Positions 14,251 to 26,828 of a stretch of 64,000 nt of DNA are shown here, piece after piece. The first letter of the stretch is position 1. Each line of letters opens with the position of its first letter. The notes under the pieces are model-generated. The model saw only the letters and a program-made list of their open reading frames with translations, did not search any database and was not told the origin of the DNA. Position numbers and translations under genes: made by a program. The DNA comes from Rachycentron canadum (taxonomy: Eukaryota > Chordata > Actinopteri > Carangiformes > Rachycentridae), in contig CM076666.1 in the NCBI GenBank assembly GCA_038496675.1, positions 16,422,817 to 16,486,816 of the forward strand, read 5' to 3'.

Positions 14251-14322
14251 GTCTTCCAGTCTCTAATACTAATATTCTACTGTTTTGGTGTTTTTTTTTG
14301 TTTTGTTTTTCTTCTTTTTCAG

Positions 14323-14415
14323 TATGAATTCAAGGCCAAGAACATCAAGAAGAAGAAGGTCAGTATTGTGGTGTCAGTGGACGGGGTCAAGGTGATGCTG
14401 AGGAAGAAGCAGAAG
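14323..14415 (+). CDS. nos1ap: nos1ap-like coding exon: PTB domain strands with KNIKKKK
   Basis: Encodes 31 residues starting YEFKAKNIKKKKVS and continuing VSVDGVKVMLRKKQK, nearly identical to the matching exon of vertebrate NOS1AP. A long T-rich tract ending in ctttttcag precedes it, and gtaaac follows. Phase is 0 at both ends. It is the first exon of the gene visible here; the preceding exon, expected to end in an RRIR-type sequence, was not found upstream. Confidence 0.95.
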
Positions 14416-17400
14416 GTAAACCATGAGTGATAAACTCTAACTGAGATGAGGTTTTTGCACATTAATAAATGCATAATGCATATTTAACTGCTTCAGTATA
14501 AGAGGCTCCATCAGTGTTTAATCATGATCGTCTGGTTCATACACAGAGAAAAGAATGGACATGGGATGAGAGCAAGATGCTAATCATGCACGATCCCATA
14601 TACAGGTCAGTCACACCTCTCAGTCTCTGATAAATGACTGTGCATGCTGTAAAGATAAAATCTCATTGTTTTTGCAGCTTCTTTTCTGCACCCAGGGGAT
14701 TACTCTATCTGATGTTCAGTCTTTGCACTCAGCTTGTTGTTGTTAGCTTTAACCAAACTAATCAATGTAAGGAGACAGATGATATTGCAGCAGAAATTCT
14801 GTCCTCCAACTGGATCTCTGTGGATGAAGCTCAGGCTTGCTTTGTATTTCTAGGCCATCGCATGTATTTTACCTTACAGGTCTAATGTGCTTGCATGTAC
14901 TATGTATGCCAAATGCAGTTACATTCATAAGATGGCATAATGAATAATCTATAGCCTGTGCATGTAGCTGGTAGAGCATATGTTCGTATACTTTGAACTA
15001 GTAATTTTCTTGGGGAAGCCTTCTATTCACAGACAGTGTTTGTATATGGTGTGTTGAGACCAAGTGCACAACAAAGCTTCACTTGGTTTGACAAATATCT
15101 CAGTATATCTGCCAAAAGACGTCTCGCTATCATTGTGGCAATGAAGCCTGAGAAGTCATCATCTATGTGCCAGTGAAGCTGTCAGTCACTGCTTAAAAAT
15201 TTACAGTAATTAAACCATAAAGTGTGAAGATAATAGTAGTTGTCAGGTGCTGAGTAGAGATGGAATAGTAAGTGTGAGCAGATATTAAAGTGCGATTTGT
15301 GGTACAGGGAAGTGTGAAATAATGTATTTTTCCTACATCACGAATGTCTTGTTTTTTGTTGTTGTTGTTTCTTTGTTTTTGTTTTGTTTTTGTTTGTTTT
15401 TTTTATTATTAATCGCTACCAAGTCAACCTCTTCAAGGAAATGGAAATCTCAGAGATCGAATGCAGTTGGCAGCCACTTTAAAGTGTCTTAACATTAAAT
15501 ATCTAAATGTGTGCACTTAGAGATTTGTGTGTTCATGTTTGTAAATTATGTATATATCTGTGGGAGGATGCCAAGCCACACCTCCTCACAGGACTGAGTG
15601 CGTTAGATATAATTATCCTTGCATGTGTGTCTATGTGTGTGGGGGCGGGAGCGGGTGTTTCTGCACTGGGAATATATAGTACAGTACTTTCTCTACCTTG
15701 TGACTTTCAGTAGTAGATGGTAATAATATGTTTGGCTGCTTCCCACTGGCAATGTTTTATAGCAGTGAAGCCGCAGATGGAGATGCAGCTCTGACCCTTT
15801 GCTTTGCCGGTTTACTGCAGAGTAGGGTGGTGCATGGTTGGCAAACTTGTACAGTATAAGACACATATATACAGTAGTGTAGAGGCATGTATTTGTATAA
15901 AGTATTATACTGTAAATAATCCCCTTACTTTGGATTTATCCCTGCATAAGATCAGTTCTTTCTCCCTAATGTTTGTATTGAATTTTTAATAGAATTTGAA
16001 GATATTAATTGTAGAGAAAGTGGTGAACAAACAAACACTTTAAACAGGTTTTTAGTTTATGTAACTTTTATCTAAATTTGCTGTTTCCAGGATCTTCTAC
16101 GTGTCTCATGACTCCCAGGACTTGAAGATCTTCAGCTACATCGCAAGAGATGGCTCCAGTAACTCCTTCAGATGTAATGTCTTTAAATCAAAGAAGAAGG
16201 TAAATGAAGAGATGGGTTCAGATTATCGCTGTGACAATTAAAAGAGGAGTGACAATTCAGAAAATACACTTATTTGGTCTCTCACAGAGATTGAATGCCA
16301 AATATTAAGTGAGAGCCAGCAGGCAGTTATCTTAGATCAGTTTAATATCAAGACTGAATTCAGCCTACCAGCACCCCTGGAGTTCACTAATTTATATGTT
16401 GTATCTCAATTATGTAATATGTACAAAAACCAAAGTGCAAAAATTCGTTTTTTCCCGTTTCCTTTTTCCTGTTGCACAATTTTATTTCTATTTCTCGGCT
16501 GTGAGCAGTGACTGGAGTTTTGCTGTGCTCAGTCACAAAGCTAGGCGAATTTTAGAATGGCTGCAATTTGATTTGAAGTCAATGGAGAGATGGGATTAGA
16601 CAGGACTTGGCCCGGGGCAGCTCAACTTGATATGAATTTATCCCAGGGCTTCATAAAGCAGAGATTTTGACAGAGACAGAGGAAAAAAAATCAGAGTGAC
16701 TGAAGGGAAATAACAGAAGGAAGCAGAGTTTGTGACACACACACACTCACACACAGTCTACACTACCCCCCCCCCATGACCCTGTAAGAATAACCAGTAT
16801 GGATACAGTGCAAACAGGAAGTGGTATCAGTTTTCTCATGTAACTTAGCAAAAATAAAAAAAATCCCAAAATGTTAAACTTCAACTGTGAGTTTAAAAAA
16901 AAAAAAAAAAAAAACTGGTTCAAGTAACTAAAAATGAAACAGATTAAGGCTCTTCCTTTTTCTTAACTGGAGAAATCTGTGCACTTTGTTCTCTTTCTAC
17001 CAAATTTGCTGTTGTGATTTCATATGATATAAATCCCCCAGCTGAATACAGAAAATGTTGCTATGATACAAACGCCCCTCAGATATAATTGTGGTTTATT
17101 TCAGTTTTCTTTGTCCAGCTACCTGTGACTGATGGTTGTTTGTATTGCCTTGCTCTCTGCTCTTATCTTTGAGTAAACAATTAATTTCCTGATTTTTTTT
17201 TTTCTTTTTCTTTTTTTTCTTTCTCTTGTCAGCGAAATGAATCAATTTTGTTTTTAAAGTTGATCGTAAACTCATTTTCTGGTGGCTCAGTTAATATCTG
17301 GTGGCTTAGCACTGCAGAGCCACGGCCTGCACTGAATGCAAAACAGACGCACTCGAGGACAAGAATTACAACTGCATATTTCAGACAAGCATCTCTTTAT

Positions 17401-20400
17401 ACCCTTCCTGAGTGGAGGCTGCTTTCATGTTCGTTGCTGCAGTTGTTGCAGGTTACTGCTGTCTTGGCTCCGAGGTCTGGTATTATCAGTCAGCTGTAAT
17501 AAGAATTGTCCTGCAGAGGTGTTATTATTAGTCACTGACCCCAGGGGTATTCAACCGTGTGCCAAAGATGACCGAGAGCATACGTGTTTATAGTCCATTC
17601 AAAGACGGTAGCAGGTGATTTCAGTGACTCATGTTGTAACAGACAGGAGGACCAATGAAGTCACTCACCGCCGTGTTTGGTGGATTGTAATGATGCATAC
17701 TGCATGTTTGGCTTATTTTTGAATACTCTAAACATTCACTTTTTCCCCTTTATCTCAATCTCTCTCCCTTCCTTTCCCTGTCAGACTCAGGCCATGCGCA
17801 TCGTGCGGACCATCGGTCAGGCCTTTGAGGTGTGCCATAAGCTCAGTCTGCAGCATGCTGAGCAGGATGCCGACGGGCAGGCAGACGGAGAGAGCGACAA
17901 GTCCACAGAGGAGCCCAGCAGTAGTGGTGAGGCCTGCCTCAAATGATTTACTACTATTTGCTACACACTGGTTTGTCTCGGGGATCTACAGATAGACAAA
18001 TACACGTTTAAGGTTGTGTTATATCATGGCTGACTTTCATGACTGTAAAGAAGTGTGTAACACAAAGTAAACCACAAAGGATTATTATAATATAATAAAA
18101 AGTGGCATTGAAGGCTAGAAATGAAATCTTGATTAATGGGTGTTGTTTACAGCTAATTTTGTGAGGGCCAGAGTCTGTTCAGTACAGTTTATTTTCTGTT
18201 GAGCGATATGCAAACACCTGCTGCTTGTCTGAGCCTCCCACCTGTTAGATAATAAACACCAGTATGACATCAGAGGAAATACAGCACAAACGAAGATTAA
18301 ATAATTTACTTAAGTCTAATATATTCTTGTCTTTTCTTTTTCAGTGAAAGTATGTAGTATTAGATTTATTAGAACTTTTTTCACCTCCACTACAGTTAGT
18401 GAGGCTGTGTTTGAGGACAGCAGTGCTTTGAGCTAAAATGAAGGTTAATTAAGTGATGTCTTAAACTATTCACCACTACAGTTTAGTGAGTAAATGTTAA
18501 CATTTGCTTTAACATTAGCTCCACAAAACTCATTTAGTGTTTGGTCATAAACGCTCGACAAAGTCAAACCTGGCAACAAGATACCAAATAAATATAAGTC
18601 TTGAGACATAAAAATATGATGTGAGGAGTTTGTAAAACTTCCTAATGAAAGAAACACAATCATGAAAACTGTGCTTTTAATATTGATTTTTTTTTTTTTT
18701 TTTTTTTAAAGTTGAACTGTATCAATATCTTACTCCCCAAACACAAAAAAACAATTACACCACCTGTAGTTGTTAGGAAAAAAAAGCATGATTTAAGCTT
18801 AATGGTAACTTGATTGTGTTGTCTTTTTATCTTAAATGTTTTATAAATTGAGTGTAGTTATGCAGCATTATGGCTTCTCACACGAACGGTAATGCAAGCA
18901 TCTCTCTTAGAGGAACATTTTTTTCCATTTTACCTTCAACATCTGGCCTGAACTGTGCTTTTTTTTTTAAAAATGTGGTGTTTATGAGCCTTAGTTGTTC
19001 ATTTTCATCACATGAGCACCATGTTTCTCCTGATTAAGCTCTAAAGCTTGACCTTTCCCTTGTTCAGTGTGATTACACACCCTTTTTATGGCCCAAATGG
19101 ATCCATCAAACCTTACAGGCTCATTGAATTACCACAGCGATTGAACAGAAACAACACAGACGTCTGGTTACACTGGAATGTTACACCAAACTACCAGCGT
19201 TTTAAAATGGCCTTTGTATCACTGCGATCGGAAAGAGTCCCTTGATTACAACTGTCAGGCAAGAGAGGGTGGCTGCCAGTGTTAGCAGTAATGATTGTAA
19301 TTAGCACAGTGTATGAACAGTTGTCTGGCATTGAGCTAGAGTTGTATGACAAGCAGAGTGAATCACAACGGGGTAAAACTCAAAATAGCATTAATTTAAG
19401 GTTTAGTTAAATAAATGAAGGCATCTGTGTTTGTAAGCTTTTCATAGAGCACAATTAAATTCCACAAACTGTATTTACTACATAAATCATAGTTTATATC
19501 ATTTATAGTTTGTTTTCAGGTGACATGTACATGGTGTTGGTATAAAACAAAGGCAGTGCGTCTAAAGGTGGTGACTGGTTTATTTATTCTTGATTTATTT
19601 CCTCTGGAAATTGATTTTTCAGGTGTATTTTTAATAATGACCTTTGTGATAATTTTAATTACTGAAAGAGAAGGTATGTCTTTCCTGGACAAGTAATTGA
19701 TTTGCATTGTGTGACATAAACGTTTCTGAAAAGTCAACCTCTCGAATGTCTATAATCCAATACCCCTCAGAGTACCAGCATATTCTGAGCACTTCTAACC
19801 AGGAGCAGTAGACTGCACAAAAACTGGATACATTTGACCTTATGAGAAACTGGATTATTCATTTTCTTGCCAAGAGTTGGATAAGAAGATCAATAGCACT
19901 TAATATAAGGCTTTGGGAGCCTGGTAAATTGGCTTAGTCCTGTCAGCTGCTGGCCACAGCATCATAATCAGTGTACAGATGTAGGAGAGGTAACAAACTT
20001 ATCTTCAGACTAAAGAAATGTACTAAAATGTTATACTTTTAATCCAAAAGTGAAGTTGTGTTTCCCTCTACAGGCCGTAAACTGACAGGGGCAGAGCGAG
20101 GGGAGGAAGAGGAGGAGGGCAAACTTGGAGGAAGACGGGGAGAAGATTTGTCAGCTGGCACTTCACTGTGTGAAAAGGCAGTCAGCGAAATTCTCCAGAG
20201 CCTGGCTGAATTGAATGTGGTCAAACCTGGACAGACCATCATGGTATGCACACCGCACACACTGGTCCTGACCTCAAATAGCCTTTCTTTTTCCATTTCA
20301 AAGCTTAAACGCTCACATTTAATGGAAAAAAACACATAAGGGAGAGGTTGTGAAGTCAAGCTGGTATGTGACTGACTGAATATGCTAAACTTGTGTACAT

Positions 20401-23400
20401 CAGCCGTGTTGCCTATGAGCAATAATGCAACACAGTTTCCCCCCTTTTTTTTTCAATAAATAGACATGTTCAGTGCTGTGTATTTGCCTACACACAGTTG
20501 TCCAATCACGGTGTGATGAGGGTTTGATTGATGGTTTCAGATGCCCCCCCCCCTCCCCAATACCGCTGTCTGAAAGGTGCAGGGGGTCCTCAAGGATGTT
20601 CAACCATCCAACCACCACTTCTGTCAAAGTGCACAATCCCCTTAACTGTGGCAGTATTTCTCTCCATGGTCACTGACCAGCGAAGCCTTCTAACAGCGGA
20701 GAGCTGACATTTACAAACTCGCACCATTAACACCACATTCACATCTTCACCACAGCTGTAGTGAAGGTCCCTCTGTGTTACTGACCACAACAGTGAGGGT
20801 GAGTTAGCAAAAACATCCACATTTTAATAATCCCTGCTCTCTTTGCTCCTGTCTGCTTCTGTTTTTGTGGCTACAGAACGTTTGCCCTGCTCTCTTGATT
20901 CATTACTTTGGCTTCAGTATGTGTTTTGATGCTATTATGTGGGAATAGTCCTGCCAAATGGCTCATTGAGCTATGAAAGTACTGTATAGTGCTTTGTCAT
21001 CTACTGCAGTAGCTGACCAGATCATTGACTGCAGCGCTCCATGACTAATCATAGCTCCATGTTGGCAGCAGATACTGCAGGTGTGAAGTGACCTGGTCAC
21101 TTGTGCACATGGGGGGAAGAAAAGACTACATCTTTGTATCACTGTGTTTTTGATTTGGAAATTCTTTTGAAGTTAAGAGTTGCTGATTATCTCTCTCTAA
21201 TAGTTTGACAGTGACAGTAAAAAAAGGATGCAAACATGCAGGCTTTAGTGTGTCATGACAGGTTTCTCTGGATTTGTCACCAGAGCGAGTGTGTTAGACA
21301 CTGCTGTTATCATGCTGCTAAAAGAGAGAGAGAGAGAGACAGAGAGAGTGGGATTGGAATGGGGGAACCTGAATATTCCTGCTTGGCTGTGAAAAGGGGG
21401 ACACCTAATCCCAAAAACCCCAGTCTCCTCCCTTTGATTTCTGAGAAACGCCACTATAATCCCAAGAGGGGTTGGCGAACATCTGCTCCATGGAGATAAG
21501 CAAGGAGTGAGGGAAGGAGGGAGGGAGATTGGGAGAGAGAGAGGGAGAGAGAGAGAGAAGGGGAGAAAGAGATTGAGGAGGCAAAACTGGCCAAAATATA
21601 ACATGCTACAAAAGATGCTGGTTGTATTACTGGATTCAATCATTCAACATGAAGGTAGACAAAATACCAAACACCTCAGACAATATCTAAGCTCCTGAAT
21701 GGACTTGGCAGTAGTTTGTATGAATGCTGATAATTAATTCAGTTACTTTAAAAAACTTTTTTTTTTTCTTTCCTGCTGTAGACAATAACAGTCAAGATAA
21801 CTCTTTATTTTTGTCTGCAGTTGCGGGCTGTCAGGAGAGAAGCTGTCAGTTACACATGTATAAACAACAAGTGAGAATTGTGCGACAGTAGATTGTGTTA
21901 ATGGAGGCTGTTCAGTCTTTTTTTTTTTTTTTTTAATTCACACACTTACTGAACAATTTTAGGTCTTATGCTACCTATTGCTTTAAGTATTAAAAAGTCT
22001 TGTTAATGATCATGATTATTTTCAATATAATTTCTTTTTTTTTTTTTTTTTTTTTTTTTTGGTTTATGGTCAAAATGGTCTCATATGAACACAAAATGTT
22101 CAGTCAAGGTTAGAACAGTTTCACTGGTTCATTTTTAACAATTTTTTTGTTAACACAAATATTTAAATGTATTTCAAGAGATTTTAAACCAGTTACTCAG
22201 AGACTTTATCTGCTCATTATATTGAATGAAACATAATTGTTTTGTCTCTAAAATCTGGAAAGAAATGTGCCTTGCAGTTTCCCAGAGCCTCAGGTGATGT
22301 CTTTAAATTACTTGTTTTGTTGCCAACCAACAGTCGAAAGAGAGAGAGAGAGAGACAGACATTTATCTCAGTTAACGATGTAAAACATAAAGGCAGCACA
22401 TTCTCACATTTCAGAAGGTGAAACCTGGAAATGTTTGGTATTTTCTGATTAGTTCCTTAACAAAATAGTCCAATAGCTACATCCCCACGCATTAAGAATT
22501 TATAAAGTTATAGATTATAAGGTTATATACATTTTTTATATTACTTACAGATATTACTTATTATAAATGTTTTACAATATGATATAGTTGTGAGCAGATA
22601 TAACGACACATACTAGTGTAGAGTAATTGTCAACAACTATAACTCCAACTGTAAGAACACCTGTTTTACATTGTTACAACTGTCTTATATTGTTGTGTCA
22701 TTCTAGTTATTTCAGCATCCAGTTATGGAGAAATTATACTTGTTAACAAACAGCACCTCAATCTGCTTATAGCTGCATTATAGTGTGTTATAAATTATAC
22801 AGTTTAGAAATGCTAATTAGGGAGGCTACAGAAGTGTAGTAGTGTTACAGGATTATCTGATACTTTAGTAAAAAATATTCTCAAATGCCAAGATAAAATT
22901 TTTTTATATTACTATACTATTATATTACTATATATTATTCCTATTCATGGAAGCTGAAAATAAAATAAACCATATTAGCCCCCCATCTCTGATGCACTGA
23001 GCCGAATGAGCCTAGTTTACAGTGTCCTACTTCGCCCTCTAGTGGATGGATTAATGCATCACAATCAGTTTGTCCCAAGCTTCTACAGAGGAAATCAATT
23101 TTGCATGACAGCAACGATTTGTGTGACTACTGAACCCTGACTTTAACATGTTCATGTGTAGCTCAAAAATACTGTCACACTGAACACGCACACACATTGT
23201 CATAGGTCACTTTTTGAGACATTACAGAGACTAATATTAATTTCTTATGTGTAAAAAAAAAACAAAACACAGAAATCACCTGTTTCCAAATTGGGGACAC
23301 AGTTTCTGTCCTGAGTCGAACAAGCTGTCCCCACTAACTGGTCTACAGTCTGTATTGTGTCCCCACACATAGATACACAGTCATGCACAAAAAGATTCAT

Positions 23401-26400
23401 CTCTTTTCATCATCTCTATCCCTGGATATCAGCAGTGGTGGGGGAGTGAAATGCAAAGCTGCTTAGGGAACGTCCTATTTCTCCAGGACACAGTTGTGCT
23501 ACCAAAGATCATCTGGAAAATCATCTAAAAATCCACCACAGAGGAAAGCAACTGGGAGAGATAAAAAGAGACAACGTATGAGTGTGTATGGTTTGGTAAT
23601 GAGCTTAGAGATTATTCCGCTTCGGGTGAGGAGCTACAGTGAGGGGCTCCAGACCAGTGGGTTGCAGTCCTGGTCTCAGAAGCTCAGAGGACTGGGCGGT
23701 TTTGTTAATTGCATTTGTCTCATGTCCAAGCAAAAAATAGAAAAATGGCTCCTTGTACATATATCTGTATATATACATACTATATATTATACTATAAAAT
23801 ATATATATATATAGTATAATATAGCCAATAAACAAATAACTGGTTGTACTGTGGGTTCCAACAGTAAAAACTAAACTTTTAGTGTAGGGAACAGTAAAGT
23901 ATGTGGTTTTTACTACTGTTATCACTCCATCAATTACATGGATTTTTTTTCTGGGCGTGTTTTTAAGGACTTTGATCGAAGATCCCTCTTCACCGTGACA
24001 TCCCAAGGTGTTACTCCCAGCAGCCCTTGCTCTCCATCTCTTACTCCACTGGCATCACAGCACTACCTGCAACTTCTCCAGCAGCAGCTACAGCAGCAAC
24101 AGCAGCACACACAGGTGGCAGTCGCACAGGTAAGAAGTAGACACTGGCAAAACAAAACAAACAAAAAAAAAAAAACAGCAGTAGACAGAGATGAAAATGC
24201 TCACGCTGGTTTGAAAGAGAGACAGGAAAATCAAGCTGCTGCTGTGAGGCCTAGGTCCAAGTGGTATCGCTCTACCGGGTCAGCTACCAGGGTGCAACTC
24301 AGCCCACTTTTTCCGCACTCTCATTTCATTAATATTTTTCATCACCTTGGCTTTTTTCATTTCAAATCACTACTCTCTCTTTGGAAGAGCGTCAACAGGA
24401 TGAATATTGAATAATGCAAACTTGTTACTGTACTCGCACGTCTTTCCAATTTATCCTGTCCATTTAATTTCAGTAAGCCAAGCTGGAACAGACAAACTGA
24501 TCCTGACTAAGGTTGTGGCATCGTGGTGGCAGTGTCATTTTACCTCATCTAATATTGCAAAATGTTATGTCTGTATTCATCTCTAACTTAATCTGGCTCA
24601 TACAGTTACACTGATGACATTTTGCTCTGTTGCACAGTTTCATGTGTAAAATGAGCTAATTATCCCCCAGACCCCATACTCACACACACACACAGTGTTT
24701 GCTGCAGTTTTGTGGCAATATTGACATTTATTCTATCAATGTATGTCCACAGAATGCAAAATACCCATGGTGCACTTTTTGCCTGAGGCCAATACGCACT
24801 CAGGGAAAACAGTTTGCAAAAAGCTTTGTCTTAATTATACAGAATAGATGTGCTCTTCATCTTGGTGACCAAATGTACAGCACAATATAAAATGTCAGTC
24901 AGATGTTCACAACGATATCCAAATAAGGTGTGACACTCTCAGCAGCATTGTTCACTGTCATGTCTTTTACTAATGACATACAGTGACATACCACTAGGGG
25001 GCAGCACCAACACAGTTGGTGATGCAAGGATAGTTGGTGCAGCATCAGAAAAAACAGCATGGTCTGAAATTTAATCTGCAAATGTTTGTGATAAAGCACC
25101 TCAAGAGATCCATTATCCTCCTGTTTACAACATCTGAGGAACTGCAACACAGATGCATATTTACTTTAGTATTTCACGCCTGGCAGAGCTGATTGCATTT
25201 CTTTATCAACCTCTGTCAAAAATGAACCTAAATATCCATCCTCAGTCTCAGGATAAGGATTATAGATATGGGCAGGATTATGAGCTTGATTTCATTCAAT
25301 ATTACGGATCAAGAACTCAAGTGTAATCGAAGTGAGACAGAAATAATGACAACTCAAACAAACATTTTAATAGGTAGTCCAGCCAGGTTTTCAAATCAAC
25401 TCAGTTTAAACAAACATACCTTCCCCTCTGTTCTTCCATTACAGGTGCAGCTGTTGAAGGATCAGATGGCAGCAGAGACCGCTGCCCGGATGGAGGCACA
25501 GGCCCGCGTCCACCAGCTCCTACTGCAGAACAGGGACTTGCTGCAGCATTTGGCCCTGCTCGTGCAGCAGCTGAAAGAGCTGGAGGGCTGTTCCCCAAAA
25601 ACAACTCAACCAGGGCAGCCACAACAGCAGCCTCAAGCTAATGGACACAGTAAGTTACTGGAGGGGTGACTATAGTTTGAACAGTGTAATCCCCCAGACA
25701 AACTCATGTCAGGTCAGGTTCCTCTTGTGCTGCAGTCCTCATTGCACTCTCCCCTGTTGGTTTGGGGATGATGTGGGCAGTCACGACACAAACCATGATC
25801 CCTCATTGGATTCCTCCCTGCAAACATTGTCAGTTGTGCTTGATGGGGCTGAAGCACAGCTGCCAGGGAATGAAGGCAAGTGCTTTTCCTTCTGCTCCAC
25901 CTGCACGTCCTTTAAATGATCATTTTGCACTATCCCATTGCAGATGGGAGCAAAAGTAGTTGAAAGCATTCTTTAGATGTTAGTGAGTTTTTTAATGTTG
26001 AGGATGTCTTGATCATGGTGTCAAAGGAGACACTAAAGCTGCACACAGCGAGGACCAGTTTTAATGATCAAATGCGGGAAGAGGAAAAGACTGAGTTACT
26101 GCTTAAACATGTTTTTAGGTCAATCAATGAGAGGATCTATAAATTTGTGATGACAGATGCCATTTTCTGTTTTCATGAAGCCAATTTTCAATATTTCATG
26201 TTTTATACTTGATTTATTTTTGCATGCTTGCATGCTCTCTTAACACAGTAAGACCATTGAGACCGAGAGTCTGCAGGTAGTTCTCAGAGTCAAATAAACA
26301 AATAGATCCCAGTGATGGCACTAAATGAAAAGTCTGGGTCATTAGGATAAATCCTCTGGGGACCATGAATGTCACCACAAGAATGAACAATAAAAATATA

Positions 26401-26788
26401 TGTTGGAATGTCGATAATAGATAACCTGATTATTGATCTCACTGTGTTCTGATTATTGAGACTTTATACTGTTGAGTGTTTCTACCACACTCCACAATGT
26501 TCAAAACTTCTTTTTACAGAGAAGGCAATTGAGATCAAGCTTTTTTTTTTTCAAGAGCAAAAATACAATAATATACAAAAAAGTTTGAATGATGGAACAA
26601 TAGCAATTAAATAAAAGCCATATAAATAGCAACAAGACATATATATGTGGTAATATATATCTTTCCACACAATAGTGTCTCTTTACTAAAGTAAGAGCAC
26701 ATTATGTAGTGTAATCACATTCTGTCAGCATTATCTCACAGTCACAGACTTTGTTCTCAGTGAGAGTTTTGTGTCGACCATTATTTTG

Positions 26789-26828
<40 letters not shown>

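Larger units (their letters stand above)
1..14322 (+). other. Upstream intron of nos1ap-like gene (3' portion)
   Basis: No coding exon was recognised by eye on either strand. The preceding PTB exon, expected to encode a YVGSLDVPR-type segment ending at RRIR, was not found, so the window probably opens inside the intron that follows it. Contents are dispersed repeats, (TA)n and (CA)n tracts and unannotated AT-rich DNA. 6697-6999 is relatively GC-rich and could be a regulatory element or unrecognised exon, without protein similarity that I know. Confidence 0.6.
20244..23967 (+). other. Intron of nos1ap-like gene
   Basis: Holds GA-rich tracts (21320-21350, 21510-21570), poly-T runs (about 21920-21935 and 22028-22061), a TAGGGCTGCAAC-family repeat fragment (about 22215-22450), a CTCF-like motif (about 23033), a repeat with paired GGGGAC/GTCCCC blocks (about 23215-23375) and an AT palindrome (about 23775-23822). 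No exon recognised. Confidence 0.75.

Noticed and set aside
21245..21643. Minus-strand frame of 132 codons rich in Ser/Leu/Pro
   Set aside because: Produced by GA/CT microsatellite DNA; no coding evidence.
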